DNA of 64,000 bases from Nonomuraea pusilla (GTDB taxonomy: Bacteria; Actinomycetota; Actinomycetes; Streptosporangiales; Streptosporangiaceae): assembly GCF_900109355.1 (NCBI RefSeq), contig NZ_FOBF01000008.1, positions 62,001-126,000 on the forward strand, in the 5' to 3' direction. Positions within the stretch are counted from its first letter, which is position 1, and each line of letters begins with the position of its first letter. Of the stretch, positions 50,378 through 58,583 are shown piece by piece. The position numbers and the translations under genes are program-made. The notes below the pieces were generated by a model that worked only from the letters and a program-made list of their open reading frames with translations, was not told the DNA's origin and did no database searches.

Positions 50378-51397
50378 GTGGAGGCGATGCGCACGCTGCT
50401 CGCGGCCGCCGACCTGGTCACGCCGATGGCGCTGCGGGTGGCGGCGACGCTGCGGCTCGCCGACCACCTGGCCGCCGGCACGACCGGCGCCGCCGAGCTC
50501 GCCGCAGCCGCCGGGGCCGACGAGGCGGCGCTGACCCGGTTGCTGCGCTACCTGGTCGCGCGCGGCGTCTTCGCCGAGCCCGCGCCCGGTGAGTTCGGCC
50601 TCAACCCCACCGCCGAACTGCTGCGCGGCGGCCGCCCGGACCGGCTGCGCGACTGGCTCGACCTCACCGGGCCGATCGGCCGCGCCGACCTGGCGTTCGG
50701 GTCGCTGCTGGACGTCGTACGCACCGGCAAGCCTGGTTACCCGATGACCCACGGCCGGGGCTTCTGGGACGACCTCGCCGCCGAGCCTGCGCTCGCCACC
50801 GCGTACGACACCCTGATGGGCGGCAAGCGCCAGTGGGCCGCGACCACGCTCGCCGCCTTGGACTGGAGCCGCTCCCGGCACGTCGTGGATGTCGGCGGAG
50901 GCAACGGCACATTGCTGTCGTGCGTGCTGGCCGCGCACCCGCACCTGCGCGGCACCGTGGTGGACCGGCCCACCTCCGCGGAGGCCGCCGGAGCAGTACT
51001 GGCCTCGGCCGGGGTGGCGGACCGTGGCGAGTTTCGCGCGGGCGACTTCTTCGAGCCGCTGCCGGTACACGGCGCCGACACGTACCTGCTCAGCTCGATC
51101 CTGCACGACTGGGACGACGCCGCGGCGACGGCGATCCTGCGCCGCTGCGCGGAGGCCGCCGCGCCGGGCGGGCGGGTGCTGCTCTGCGAGCTGGTGGCCA
51201 TGGCCGGGCCGGACCGGCGGACGGTGACGCACATGGATCTGTGCATGCTCGTGTACTTCGGCGGCCGGGAGCGCACCGCCGCCGACTTCGCCGCGCTGGC
51301 CGGGGCGGCCGGGCTGGAGCCGCGCTCGGTTACGCCGCTCCCGCCCCACGGCTGGGGCAACGCCCTCGTCGAGTACGCGGTCCCCGCCGCCCGCTGA
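50378..51397 (+). CDS. pbtM4: SAM-dependent O-methyltransferase
   Basis: 339-aa caffeate/hydroxyindole-type O-methyltransferase. An N-terminal dimerisation winged helix (LADHLAAGTTGAAELAAAAG) precedes the SAM loop VVDVGGGNGTLLSCVLAAHP and the catalytic-site segment LLSSILHDWDDAAATAILRR with the His general base. Expected to methylate the hydroxymethyl on a thiazole to methoxymethyl. GTG 50378 or ATG 50387 is the start; only 1 nt separates the GTG from the radical SAM stop. Last gene of the cluster. Confidence 0.9.
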   Translation: MEAMRTLLAAADLVTPMALRVAATLRLADHLAAGTTGAAELAAAAGADEAALTRLLRYLVARGVFAEPAPGEFGLNPTAELLRGGRPDRLRDWLDLTGPIGRADLAFGSLLDVVRTGKPGYPMTHGRGFWDDLAAEPALATAYDTLMGGKRQWAATTLAALDWSRSRHVVDVGGGNGTLLSCVLAAHPHLRGTVVDRPTSAEAAGAVLASAGVADRGEFRAGDFFEPLPVHGADTYLLSSILHDWDDAAATAILRRCAEAAAPGGRVLLCELVAMAGPDRRTVTHMDLCMLVYFGGRERTAADFAALAGAAGLEPRSVTPLPPHGWGNALVEYAVPAAR

Positions 51398-51425
51398 CCG
51401 GAAAGGACCCCTGCCGACGGTCAGC
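51393..51425 (+). terminator. Weak hairpin at the end of the thiopeptide cluster
   Basis: Arms GCTGACCG (51393-51400) and CGGTCAGC (51418-51425) with a 17-nt loop, overlapping the last stop codon. A candidate end signal only. Confidence 0.35.
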
Positions 51426-51529
51426 GCGGCGCGGCTCCGTGATCGCGGGCGACGGGCGGGCACCACAGACCCTGATCGGCGCGATCCCGCTCAGGGCGCG
51501 GTCCCTCGCCCGGGCATGGGACATGAGTA

Positions 51530-51722
51530 CGGGTCGCGCCCTCCTGGAATCCGCACGACGAGCTGGAGCGCTGGTCCCACTCGACCGGAATCGCCGTGGG
51601 AGGTGTGGGCACTTCCCGGCGAGCCCCTGTCCGGCGATGTCGCGGAGCTTGTCCGTGCCACGATCCTCGACGTACTGGACGGCTTGGGACGGGACGGATC
51701 GGTGCGGTGGAGGTCGGAGCTG
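51530..51722 (+). pseudogene. Short decayed coding remnant, unidentified
   Basis: In one frame NPHDELERWSHSTGIAV, then after an apparent shift WEVWALPGEPLSGDVAELVR followed by ATILDVLDGLGRDGSVRW. The pieces look protein-like and continue each other, but there is no start and I cannot name the family. The rest of the 327-nt gap after the cluster shows nothing else. Confidence 0.3.
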
Positions 51723-51724
51723 TG

Positions 51725-51883
51725 TTACGGGCGGGGGCCCGGGTCGCGGGAGCGGCGGGAGGCGGCGCGCAGCACCAGCCAGATCGTGACGCCGACCAGC
51801 GCCTGCCACAGCAGCAGCGCCACGGCTCCCCACGTCCATCCGGCGCCGGTCGGCCAGCCGGCGCCTGCCATGTCCCCGCCCAT
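51725..51883 (-). CDS. 52-aa single-pass membrane protein
   Basis: Small protein with one hydrophobic helix (WGAVALLLWQALVGVTIWLV, about residues 18-37) and a basic tail (RAASRRSRDPGPRP), so inside-positive at the C-terminus. ATG 51883 follows GGGGAGG at good spacing. The Gly/Trp-rich start (MGGDMAGAGWPTGAGWTW) resembles small actinobacterial membrane proteins of unknown role. Confidence 0.6.
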   Translation of the reverse strand: MGGDMAGAGWPTGAGWTWGAVALLLWQALVGVTIWLVLRAASRRSRDPGPRP

Positions 51884-51974
51884 GCCCTTTCCTCCCCGCC
51901 CAAGCCTGGCGGCGAGGAAGGGGGCGCGGTATGGACGAACGTCCCGCCTCAGCGGGACCTCCGGCACCAGGGCG

Positions 51975-52322
51975 TCAGGAGTGGGGCTCCCAGACCGGGC
52001 GGATCTCGATGCCGGCGCCCAGCGGGCAGCGACGCGCGATCTCCTCGGCCTCGTCCAGGTCGGCGCACTCCACCAGGTAGAAGCCGGCGAGGTCCTGCGG
52101 CAGCGGCAGGAACGGCCCTTCGGCCGCGACCGCGCCCTCCCCCGAGGGGCGCAGCGCCCGCGCCTCGCGTCCCGGCCGCAGCGCCTCACCGGAGAAGACG
52201 ACGCCGAGGTCGCGCAGGTACTGGGCGAACGCGGCGTGCTCGGCCAGCGCCGCCCGCAGTTCCTCGTCGGTGACGGACTCCCAGTAGCCCTCGGGGTCGT
52301 ACAGCAGCAGCGCGAACCTCAT
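51975..52322 (-). CDS. YCII/DGPF-domain protein
   Basis: 115-aa YCII-related protein: MRFALLLYDPEGYWE start, FSGEALRPGREA centre and GPFLPLPQDLAGFYLVECAD followed by EAEEIARRCPLGAGIEIRPV. The family, whose usual DGPF motif reads EGPF here, is often encoded next to ECF sigma factors; no sigma gene is adjacent. The exact role of such proteins is unknown, with a weak dehydrogenase- or hydrolase-like site proposed. Confidence 0.88.
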   Translation of the reverse strand: MRFALLLYDPEGYWESVTDEELRAALAEHAAFAQYLRDLGVVFSGEALRPGREARALRPSGEGAVAAEGPFLPLPQDLAGFYLVECADLDEAEEIARRCPLGAGIEIRPVWEPHS

Positions 52323-52344
52323 TCACCGGCCTCCTCTGGCCCTA

Positions 52345-52378
52345 CGCCCCGCCCCCAAGGCCGCCAGGGGGCGGGGCG
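52345..52378. terminator. GC-rich hairpin between RecQ and the YCII gene
   Basis: Perfect 12-nt arms (CGCCCCGCCCCC and its complement) with a 10-nt loop, 22 nt upstream of the YCII start and downstream of recQ. It could end recQ transcription. Confidence 0.5.
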
Positions 52379-52403
52379 CAGGACACCGCGAAGGCACGGC
52401 GCA

Positions 52404-52430
52404 GGGCCGGGCAGCCGAGCTGCCCGGCCC
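52404..52430. terminator. Second hairpin downstream of recQ
   Basis: Perfect 12-nt arms (GGGCCGGGCAGC and complement) with a 3-nt loop. Nearer to recQ than the first hairpin and the better terminator shape. Nothing else is visible in the 271-nt gap. Confidence 0.6.
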
Positions 52431-52593
52431 GCCATCGGTGGCGTGCCGCTCGCCATCCCCCCGATGTGGCGGCGGCCCCCGGAGCCGCGTCCGCCCTGGC
52501 GGGCGGGACGGCGGCCTGCGTCACACGTACCCCGGCGGACGTCAGCGGCCGCCCCGCGCCCGGTGATGGCACGGCAAAGACCACGGCGGGCGG

Positions 52594-54294
52594 TCAGCGC
52601 ACTTCGTGAAGGATGTCCTGTTCGAGGACGGTGTCGAGGGCGAGCTCCCGGTAGCCGGCCGTGTCGAACAGGACGGTCAGGCGGTCCTCGTCCCTGCGGA
52701 TCACCTCGCCGCGCCCCCAGGAGGCGTGCTCCACGGTGCTGTGCACGGGGAACGGCCCGTGCGCGGGCGCCTGGCCGGGCAGCCCGGCCCGGCAGTTGTC
52801 GCAGTTGCCGCACGGTTCGGGCAGTTCCTCGCCGAAGTACGCCAGCATGAACACCCGGCGGCAGTCCTCGGTCTCGGCGTAGCGGCGCATCATCTCGACG
52901 CGCGTGCGTTCGACGTTGCGGTACTCCTCGGCCAGGCGCCGCGCCCGCTCCGCCGCGGCGCGCACGCGCGGGTCGCCGTGCCGGGGCGGCCCCGCCCCGG
53001 GGTGGGCGGGCGGCTCGGCGGGCGGCAGGGGCAGCGCCGTGACCCTGCGGGTGCCGAGGCGTACGGCGCCGACGCGTTCGAGCAGGTTGAGCAGCGCGGT
53101 GACGCGGCGCGGCGACAGTCCGGCGTCGGCCGCCAGGGTGCGCCTGTCGGTGCCGTCCCCGCTCTCGCGCACGGCGGCGAGCACCCGCTCCAGGTCGTCG
53201 GCGCCGGGCGCCCCGCCGGTGAAGAAGCGCTGCAGCCGCAGGTCCTCGGGCCGGTAGAAGAGCGCGGCGACGGCGGGTTCGCCGTCCCTGCCCGCCCTGC
53301 CGATCTCCTGGTAGTACGCGTCCAGCGACCCCGGCACGTCCGCGTGGACGACCCACCTGACGTCGGGCTTGTCGATCCCCATGCCGAACGCGCTGGTGGC
53401 GGTGACGGCGTCGAGCTCGCCCGCCATGAAGGCGCGCTGCACCCGCTCGCGCTCGCGGCGCGCCATCCCCCCGTGGTAGCCCTCGGCCCGCAGTCCCGAC
53501 GTCTCCAGCAGGGCGGCGTACTCGCCGGTCTCGCGCCTGGTGGCGACGTAGACGATCCCGGGACCGTCCCTGGACGAGGACGCGGACCCGCCTCTGGAGG
53601 CGACCCACGCCGCGACGGCGTCCTCCTTGTCGTCGCCGGCGCGGCGTACCTCCAGGGCGATGTTGGGCCGGTCGAAGCCGCGTACCACCTCGACCGGGTC
53701 ACGCATGCCGAGCCTCGCGACGATCTCGGCCCGGACGGGCGGCGTGGCCGTGGCGGTGAGCGCCGCGACGACCGGGTGCCCGAGCGCCTCGATCACGGCG
53801 CCGAGCCGCAGGTAGTCGGGCCGGAAGTCGTGGCCCCAGGCCGAGACGCAGTGCGCCTCGTCCACGACGAACAGCGACGGGCGGGCGGCCTTCAGCTCGT
53901 CCATGACGTCGGGGCGGGCCAGCTGTTCTGGGGCGCAGAACAGGAACTCCGCCTCGCCCGCGCGCAGCGCCTCGAAGGACGCGGACCTCTGCCCGGCCGA
54001 CTCGCCCGCGTCGACGCTCACGGCCTCCTCGTCCCTGTGGCGCAGGCTCAGCACCTGGTCGCGCTGGAGGGCGATCAGCGGGGAGACGACCAGGGTCGGC
54101 CCCGGCAGCAGGAAGGCGGGCACCTGGTAGACGGCGGACTTGCCGCCTCCTGACGGCATCACGGCCAGCGTGTCGCGGCCCTCGGTGAGCGCCGTCATGG
54201 CGGTGAGCTGCCCGGGGCGCAGCTCGACGAAGCCCAGGCGCTCACGGGCCGCCGCCCGGACGCGGTCGCGCCACGCGGCCTCGTCGTCCGTCAT
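52594..54294 (-). CDS. recQ: RecQ-family ATP-dependent DNA helicase
   Basis: 566-aa 3'-5' helicase for recombination and fork repair. Q-type motif ELRPGQLTAM, Walker A MPSGGGKSAVYQ (46-57), DEAH box VVDEAHCVSAWGHDFRPDYL (about 143-162), motif VI region YYQEIGRAGRDGEPA, then the zinc site CRRVFMLAYFGE with CGNCDNCRAG. No HRDC domain; it ends after a winged helix, and a distinctive C-terminal segment (HASWGRGEVIRRDEDRLTVL) looks like a CarD/UvrD-tail-like beta domain. ATG 54294 follows GGAGG; the longer frame upstream lacks a site. Confidence 0.94.
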   Translation of the reverse strand: MTDDEAAWRDRVRAAARERLGFVELRPGQLTAMTALTEGRDTLAVMPSGGGKSAVYQVPAFLLPGPTLVVSPLIALQRDQVLSLRHRDEEAVSVDAGESAGQRSASFEALRAGEAEFLFCAPEQLARPDVMDELKAARPSLFVVDEAHCVSAWGHDFRPDYLRLGAVIEALGHPVVAALTATATPPVRAEIVARLGMRDPVEVVRGFDRPNIALEVRRAGDDKEDAVAAWVASRGGSASSSRDGPGIVYVATRRETGEYAALLETSGLRAEGYHGGMARRERERVQRAFMAGELDAVTATSAFGMGIDKPDVRWVVHADVPGSLDAYYQEIGRAGRDGEPAVAALFYRPEDLRLQRFFTGGAPGADDLERVLAAVRESGDGTDRRTLAADAGLSPRRVTALLNLLERVGAVRLGTRRVTALPLPPAEPPAHPGAGPPRHGDPRVRAAAERARRLAEEYRNVERTRVEMMRRYAETEDCRRVFMLAYFGEELPEPCGNCDNCRAGLPGQAPAHGPFPVHSTVEHASWGRGEVIRRDEDRLTVLFDTAGYRELALDTVLEQDILHEVR

Positions 54295-54454
54295 GACCGC
54301 CTCCTGCCCGCCGGGCCGGGCCGCATGCCGCGCCGACCGGAGTCGGGCCGCGCGTCCGCCCGCATCGACTTCGCAGAGCATCCACGCGAACGCGTTCGGT
54401 AGCCGTACTCTCTCAGCGCACAGGCAAGGTCAGCAACCCTGAACGGGAGAGTGC

Positions 54455-55159
54455 ATGCACACACCCACGCCCCGGCCCGGCCACCGCTCAGCCGGGCGCC
54501 TCGTCACTCGCGCCGCGAGAGCCGCGACGGGCGCCGCCGCAGCCGCCGGGCTGCTGCTCGCCGCGGCCGGCCCCGCCCACGCCGCGACCACCAGGGCGTA
54601 CACCACCCCCGGCACCTACACCTTCGCCGTCCCCCAGGGCGTCTCCCAGGTCAGAGTGGTCCTGACCGGGGCCGGAGGAGCCGGCGGCAGCGGCATGAAA
54701 GACGTCGCCGTGCCCTCGGGCGGGGGTGGCGGCGGGGGTGGCGCCACCTCGGCGTGCACCCTGGCCGTCCGCCCTGGCGACACCCTGACGATCACGGTCG
54801 GCGTCCGAGGGGTGGGCAAGTCCGTCGGCTTCGGTGGCGCGGGATCGAACTCCACCGTCAGCTACCCCGGCGCCGGGGGCGCGAGCGCCGAGGGCGGCCA
54901 CGGCGGCGGGGCGGAAGGCGGCGCCGGAGTCTACGGGGCCACCTGGTGCGCCGGCTCCGACGGCCGCCTCTCCTTCGGCCAGTCCGGCACCAACGGCAGC
55001 CCCCCGTTGAGCCCGCGACTCACCTATGGGGTCGGGGGCGCTCCCGGGGCCGGGGTGCACGGTGCCTGCCCGGCCGGGACCGGCGCCGGCGGGCATGGGG
55101 GAGCCGGCCCGACTCTCGCCGGCCCTGGCGGAAACGGCTGCGTCGTCCTCACGTACTGA
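54455..55159 (+). CDS. Secreted glycine-rich protein
   Basis: 234-aa exported protein. Signal peptide through AAAGLLLAAAGPAHA (cleavage about residue 43), then a strand-rich segment TYTTPGTYTFAVPQGVSQVR-like beginning (AYTTPGTYTFAVPQGVSQV) and many Gly-Gly turns (GAGGAGGSG, GGGGGGGGA, GGHGGGAEGG). Three to four Cys (TSACTLAV, TWCAGSDG, GACPAGTG, GCVVLTY) could form disulfides. The fold resembles Gly-rich receptor-binding or adhesin domains. Divergent from recQ. Function unknown. Confidence 0.75.
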   Translation: MHTPTPRPGHRSAGRLVTRAARAATGAAAAAGLLLAAAGPAHAATTRAYTTPGTYTFAVPQGVSQVRVVLTGAGGAGGSGMKDVAVPSGGGGGGGGATSACTLAVRPGDTLTITVGVRGVGKSVGFGGAGSNSTVSYPGAGGASAEGGHGGGAEGGAGVYGATWCAGSDGRLSFGQSGTNGSPPLSPRLTYGVGGAPGAGVHGACPAGTGAGGHGGAGPTLAGPGGNGCVVLTY

Positions 55160-55274
55160 CACCGGACGGCACCACACCCGGCTCCATCGATCTGTCGCGC
55201 CACCATGGGCGCCGGCGCGCGTCCCGGCCGTGCGCGACCACGCCCGCGAGCCCGAGCCGGGCGGCGCGGGGCGG

Positions 55275-56573
55275 TCAGTGGGCGGAGGTCAGGAAGGCGA
55301 CCGCGTCGACGTCGCCGAGCTGCGCGGGGTCGAGGGGGAAGTAGCCGGGCCCGGAGTCGGCGCGGGCGCGCACGCCGGGGTGAGCGGCGAGGGCGCCCGC
55401 CAGCGCCTCGGCAGGGAAGAACGCCGGGAACGGCGCCAGTCCGGACGCGGCGTCGGCCAGCACCGCCTGGAGGCTGCCGGGGCCGGCCCGGCCCGCGGGC
55501 TCGCCCTCGACGTCGCCCGCGTCGGCCGCGACGACGGCGTACCCGTCGCCCAGCGACTCGGCGGCGAGCGCGCCCGCGCTCCACCAGCGCAGCTCCATGC
55601 CCGCGAGCTCCCAGGACGACTGCCCCCGGTGCAGGTGGTGGTTGTGGGCGAAGACCAGGCAGGGTCCCCTGCGGGCCTGCGCGCGGGCGATCGCCACGAG
55701 GTTCTCGGCCATCATGAGGTCGCGCAGCCCCAGCATGGACGACACCCTGCCGGGCGCGGACGACGCCATCGCCGCGTGGTAGCGCAGCAGCCCGCGGGCG
55801 GTCCGCGCGGCCGTGAGCGCCCGTTCGTACGCGGTGCGGGTGCCGGCGGCCCGCAGCCGCGGCGCCTCGGCCTCGAACAGCGCCACCAGGTCGTCGGCGG
55901 CCAGCCGCAGCGCGCGGGCCTCGGCCGTGTCGCCGACCGACAGGGACGGGTCGGTGAGCGCCCGCGGGTCGGTCCAGCGGGCGTCGTCGCCGAGCAGGGC
56001 GTCGAGCGCGGCGGCGTCGTGGGTGACGCGCCCGGCGCCGAGGTGCGCGGCCAGGTACGCGTGGGCGGCCAGCAGGGAGGCGCGCGGCCCGGCGGCGCCG
56101 GTCATCTCCAGCGGCGCGTCGAAGCCGTGGAAGCGCACCTGGTCGTCCGGGTCGCGGCGGGCGTTGTGGTCGCGCAGCCAGGTGACGAGCTCCCGGTTGG
56201 CCGGCGAGGCGCCGAAGCCGTGGCTGAACCCGGTGGCGAGGACGTCGTCCAGGTCTCCCTCGCCGGTGGTGACGTGGTCGTCGACGGCGGTCGCGGCCAG
56301 GCAGTCGCTCTCCAGGGCCACGGACCGGAAGCCGTGGCGCTCGACGAGGTGCGCCAGCAGCTCGTTGCGCAGCCGCGGGAACGCCTCCACGCCGTGCGTC
56401 GGCTCGCCGAGCGCGAGCAGGGCGGGCGGCCGTTCACGCGCGGCGAGCAGCCGGTCGAGGGCCGGGCCCGGCCGCGCGTTCGGGCCGCCGGGTGGGCCGG
56501 CCGTGCGGTCGCCGCCGGCGGGCAGCGCGACCTCGCGGACGGCCGCCAGGAGGGACGCGGTCTGGACGGGCAT
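55275..56573 (-). CDS. Erythromycin esterase-family hydrolase
   Basis: 432-aa member of the EreA/EreB/succinoglycan-biosynthesis family. Conserved catalytic pieces: LLALGEPTHGVEAFPRLRNE (Glu and His), SVALESDCLAA, RFHGFDAPLE and CLVFAHNHHLHRGQ. EreA/B open the macrolide lactone, but most actinobacterial members have unproven substrates. GGAGGG precedes the ATG. It diverges from a double-MerR regulator over 118 nt, an arrangement fitting drug-inducible expression. Confidence 0.9.
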   Translation of the reverse strand: MPVQTASLLAAVREVALPAGGDRTAGPPGGPNARPGPALDRLLAARERPPALLALGEPTHGVEAFPRLRNELLAHLVERHGFRSVALESDCLAATAVDDHVTTGEGDLDDVLATGFSHGFGASPANRELVTWLRDHNARRDPDDQVRFHGFDAPLEMTGAAGPRASLLAAHAYLAAHLGAGRVTHDAAALDALLGDDARWTDPRALTDPSLSVGDTAEARALRLAADDLVALFEAEAPRLRAAGTRTAYERALTAARTARGLLRYHAAMASSAPGRVSSMLGLRDLMMAENLVAIARAQARRGPCLVFAHNHHLHRGQSSWELAGMELRWWSAGALAAESLGDGYAVVAADAGDVEGEPAGRAGPGSLQAVLADAASGLAPFPAFFPAEALAGALAAHPGVRARADSGPGYFPLDPAQLGDVDAVAFLTSAH

Positions 56574-56691
56574 GGGAAGCCCTCCTCTCGGGACGCGGGA
56601 ACCTGCCTTCGACCGTATCCTTGAACTGTATGTTGAGACCTGTGGGCCGTTCCGCAAGGGAAGGCCCGCGCGAACCCTCAAAGCAGAGGAC

Positions 56692-57438
56692 ATGGCACGA
56701 CGATCCCTGCGGCCCACCGACCTGGCCCGTGAGCACGGGCTGTCCACCCAGGCCGTCCGCAACTACGAGGACGACGGCATCCTGCCTCCCGCCGGACGCA
56801 GCGACGCCGGGTACCGGCAGTACTCCGAGGTCCACGCCCAGGCCCTGCGCGCCTTCCTCGCCCTGCGCCGCGGCTTCGGCCACGGCACGGCGGCGGCGGT
56901 CATGCGCGCCGCGCACCGGGGCGACGAGGAGAGCGTGTTCCGTCTCATCGACCGGGCGCACGCCGACCTGCTGCGTGAGCGCGACACGCTCGACGAGGTG
57001 GCGACGGCGCTCGACGCGCTGGCGGCCGCCCCCGCCGCCGGCGACGGCCGGCGCGGGCCGCTCACCATCGGCGCGCTGGCCCACCAGGTGGGGATGCATC
57101 CGGCGTCGCTCCGCAAGTGGGAGAAGGCCGGCATCCTGCGGCCGCAGCGCGACCGCGCCACCGGCTACCGGCTCTACCCGCCGGACGCGGTGCGCGACGC
57201 GCAGATGGCCCGCCACCTGCGGCGCGGCGGCTACCTGCTGCCCCAGATCAGGGTCTTCATCGAGCAGTTGCACGCAGCGGGCGGCACGGCCGACCTGCGG
57301 GAGATGCTCCACGCCTGGCGGGCCAGGCTGCGGCACAGGAGCCGGGCCATGCTGGCCGCGGGACGCCACCTCGACGCCTACCTCGACCTGGTGGCGCGGG
57401 CCGGGCCGCCCCCGCCGGAGCCCGGCGGGGGCGGATGA
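56692..57438 (+). CDS. Double-domain MerR regulator (TioE-like)
   Basis: 248-aa protein with two MerR DNA-binding units. First: LRPTDLAREHGLSTQAVRNY with EDDGILPPAGRSDAGYRQYS (residues 4-43). Second: LTIGALAHQVGMHPASLRKWE with KAGILRPQRDRATGYRLYPP (about 124-164). Such two-headed MerR proteins are called TioE family. No C-terminal metal-binding Cys. It faces the erythromycin-esterase gene and probably controls it. Its stop is 1 nt from that of the convergent TerC gene. Confidence 0.9.
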   Translation: MARRSLRPTDLAREHGLSTQAVRNYEDDGILPPAGRSDAGYRQYSEVHAQALRAFLALRRGFGHGTAAAVMRAAHRGDEESVFRLIDRAHADLLRERDTLDEVATALDALAAAPAAGDGRRGPLTIGALAHQVGMHPASLRKWEKAGILRPQRDRATGYRLYPPDAVRDAQMARHLRRGGYLLPQIRVFIEQLHAAGGTADLREMLHAWRARLRHRSRAMLAAGRHLDAYLDLVARAGPPPPEPGGGG

Positions 57439-57439
57439 G

Positions 57440-58393
57440 CTACCGGTCCGGTTCGCCCGCGGGCAGCGGGGCGGGCGGCTCCTGGCGGGACCGCGTGACG
57501 GCCCAGCTCGCGCCGACCGCGACCGCGAGGATCGCGGCGACCACCGCCAGCGACAGCCCGGTCGGGATCTTGTAGACGTCCAGGAGCAGCATCTTGACCC
57601 CGACCCAGACCAGCACCAGGGACAGGCCCAGCTTCAGGTAGACGAAGCGGTGCATCAGCCCGGCCAGCAGGAAGTACATCGCGCGCAGGCCGAGGATGGC
57701 GAAGGCGTTGGAGGTGAAGACGAGGAACGGCTCGGACGTCACCGCGAAGACCGCCGGGATGGAGTCGACGGCGAACACGATGTCCGACACCTCGACGACG
57801 ACGAGCACGGCCAGCAGCGGCGTGGCCGCCCACCGGCCCGCCTGCCGCACGGTGAACGCGCTGCCGTGGTAGTCGCCGGTCACCGGCATCAGGCGGCGCA
57901 GCAGCCGCAGCGAGGCGCTGCGCGAGGGGTCGAACTCCGCGTCCTTGTGCAGCGCCATCCGGACGCCGGTGAGCACGAGGAACGCGCCGAAGACGTACAG
58001 GATCCAGGCGAAGCTCGCGATCAGCACCGACCCGGCGGCGATGAAGACGCCGCGGAAGACCAGCGCGCCGAGCACGCCGTAGAACAGCACGCGGTGCTGG
58101 TAGCGGGCGGGCACCGCGAAGTGGGAGAAGATCACCGCGATGACGAAGACGTTGTCGACGGCGAGGGACTTCTCGATGAGGTAGCCCGCGTAGTACTGCC
58201 CGGCGTACTCGCCGCCCGCCCACCACCAGACGACGGCGCCGAAGGCCAGGCCGAGCGTCACCCAGACGCCCGACCAGAGCGCGGCCTCCCGCATGCCGAT
58301 GGCGTGGGCGCGGCGATGGGCGAACAGGTCGACGGCGAGCATGGCGACGATGACGCCCAGCACTGCCGGCAGGGCCCACCAGGGAACGGTCAA
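57440..58393 (-). CDS. TerC-family membrane protein (probable Mn2+ exporter)
   Basis: 317-aa multi-spanning protein with about eight helices. TerC signatures: GGEYAGQYYAGYLIEKSLAV then DNVFVIAVIFSHF, and VVVEVSDIVFAVDSIPAVFA with SEPFLVFTSNAFAILGLR. Acidic residues in the membrane (SLAVDNVF, EVSDIVFAVDS) fit cation transport; relatives (Alx, MeeF/MeeY) export Mn2+. Starts at a TTG with GGAGG 7 nt upstream, in the right arm of a hairpin. The upstream leader looks like a Mn2+ riboswitch, supporting manganese as substrate. Confidence 0.92.
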   Translation of the reverse strand: MTVPWWALPAVLGVIVAMLAVDLFAHRRAHAIGMREAALWSGVWVTLGLAFGAVVWWWAGGEYAGQYYAGYLIEKSLAVDNVFVIAVIFSHFAVPARYQHRVLFYGVLGALVFRGVFIAAGSVLIASFAWILYVFGAFLVLTGVRMALHKDAEFDPSRSASLRLLRRLMPVTGDYHGSAFTVRQAGRWAATPLLAVLVVVEVSDIVFAVDSIPAVFAVTSEPFLVFTSNAFAILGLRAMYFLLAGLMHRFVYLKLGLSLVLVWVGVKMLLLDVYKIPTGLSLAVVAAILAVAVGASWAVTRSRQEPPAPLPAGEPDR

Positions 58394-58400
58394 GGATCTC

Positions 58401-58520
58401 CCTCCGGTCCGTGAAACGACCGGAGGTCTCCCCGCCGCCCCCGCGGGGACGGCGCCAGGACCGGGCGGGCCACGATGCCTGCCGTACTGACGACCCTGGC
58501 GGGATGGGTACTCCCCTCCG
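58401..58520 (-). promoter_or_regulatory. Probable yybP-ykoY manganese riboswitch with SD-sequestering hairpin
   Basis: Transcribed leader of the TerC gene. It contains GGGGAGTACCC, CGTCAGTACGG, CCTGGCGCCG and GGGGAGACCTCC, matching the actinobacterial yybP-ykoY pattern as I remember it. Its end forms a perfect 9-bp hairpin (GACCTCCGGTC side at 58418-58426 with 58401-58409) whose distal arm holds the gene's ribosome-binding site GGAGG, so ligand binding can control translation. Confidence 0.75.
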
Positions 58521-58530
58521 CGCCCTCCAT

Positions 58531-58552
58531 CATACGAAGTACACTTCGTATG
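58531..58552. promoter_or_regulatory. Perfect 22-bp palindromic operator
   Basis: Arms CATACGAAGT and ACTTCGTATG (10 nt each) with a 2-nt centre, in the gap between the divergent TerC leader and the winged-helix gene, 32 nt before the latter. Most likely the site of that regulator. Confidence 0.75.
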
Positions 58553-58583
58553 TCAAACACCGATTTTTCGTGAAAGGGCAGGA

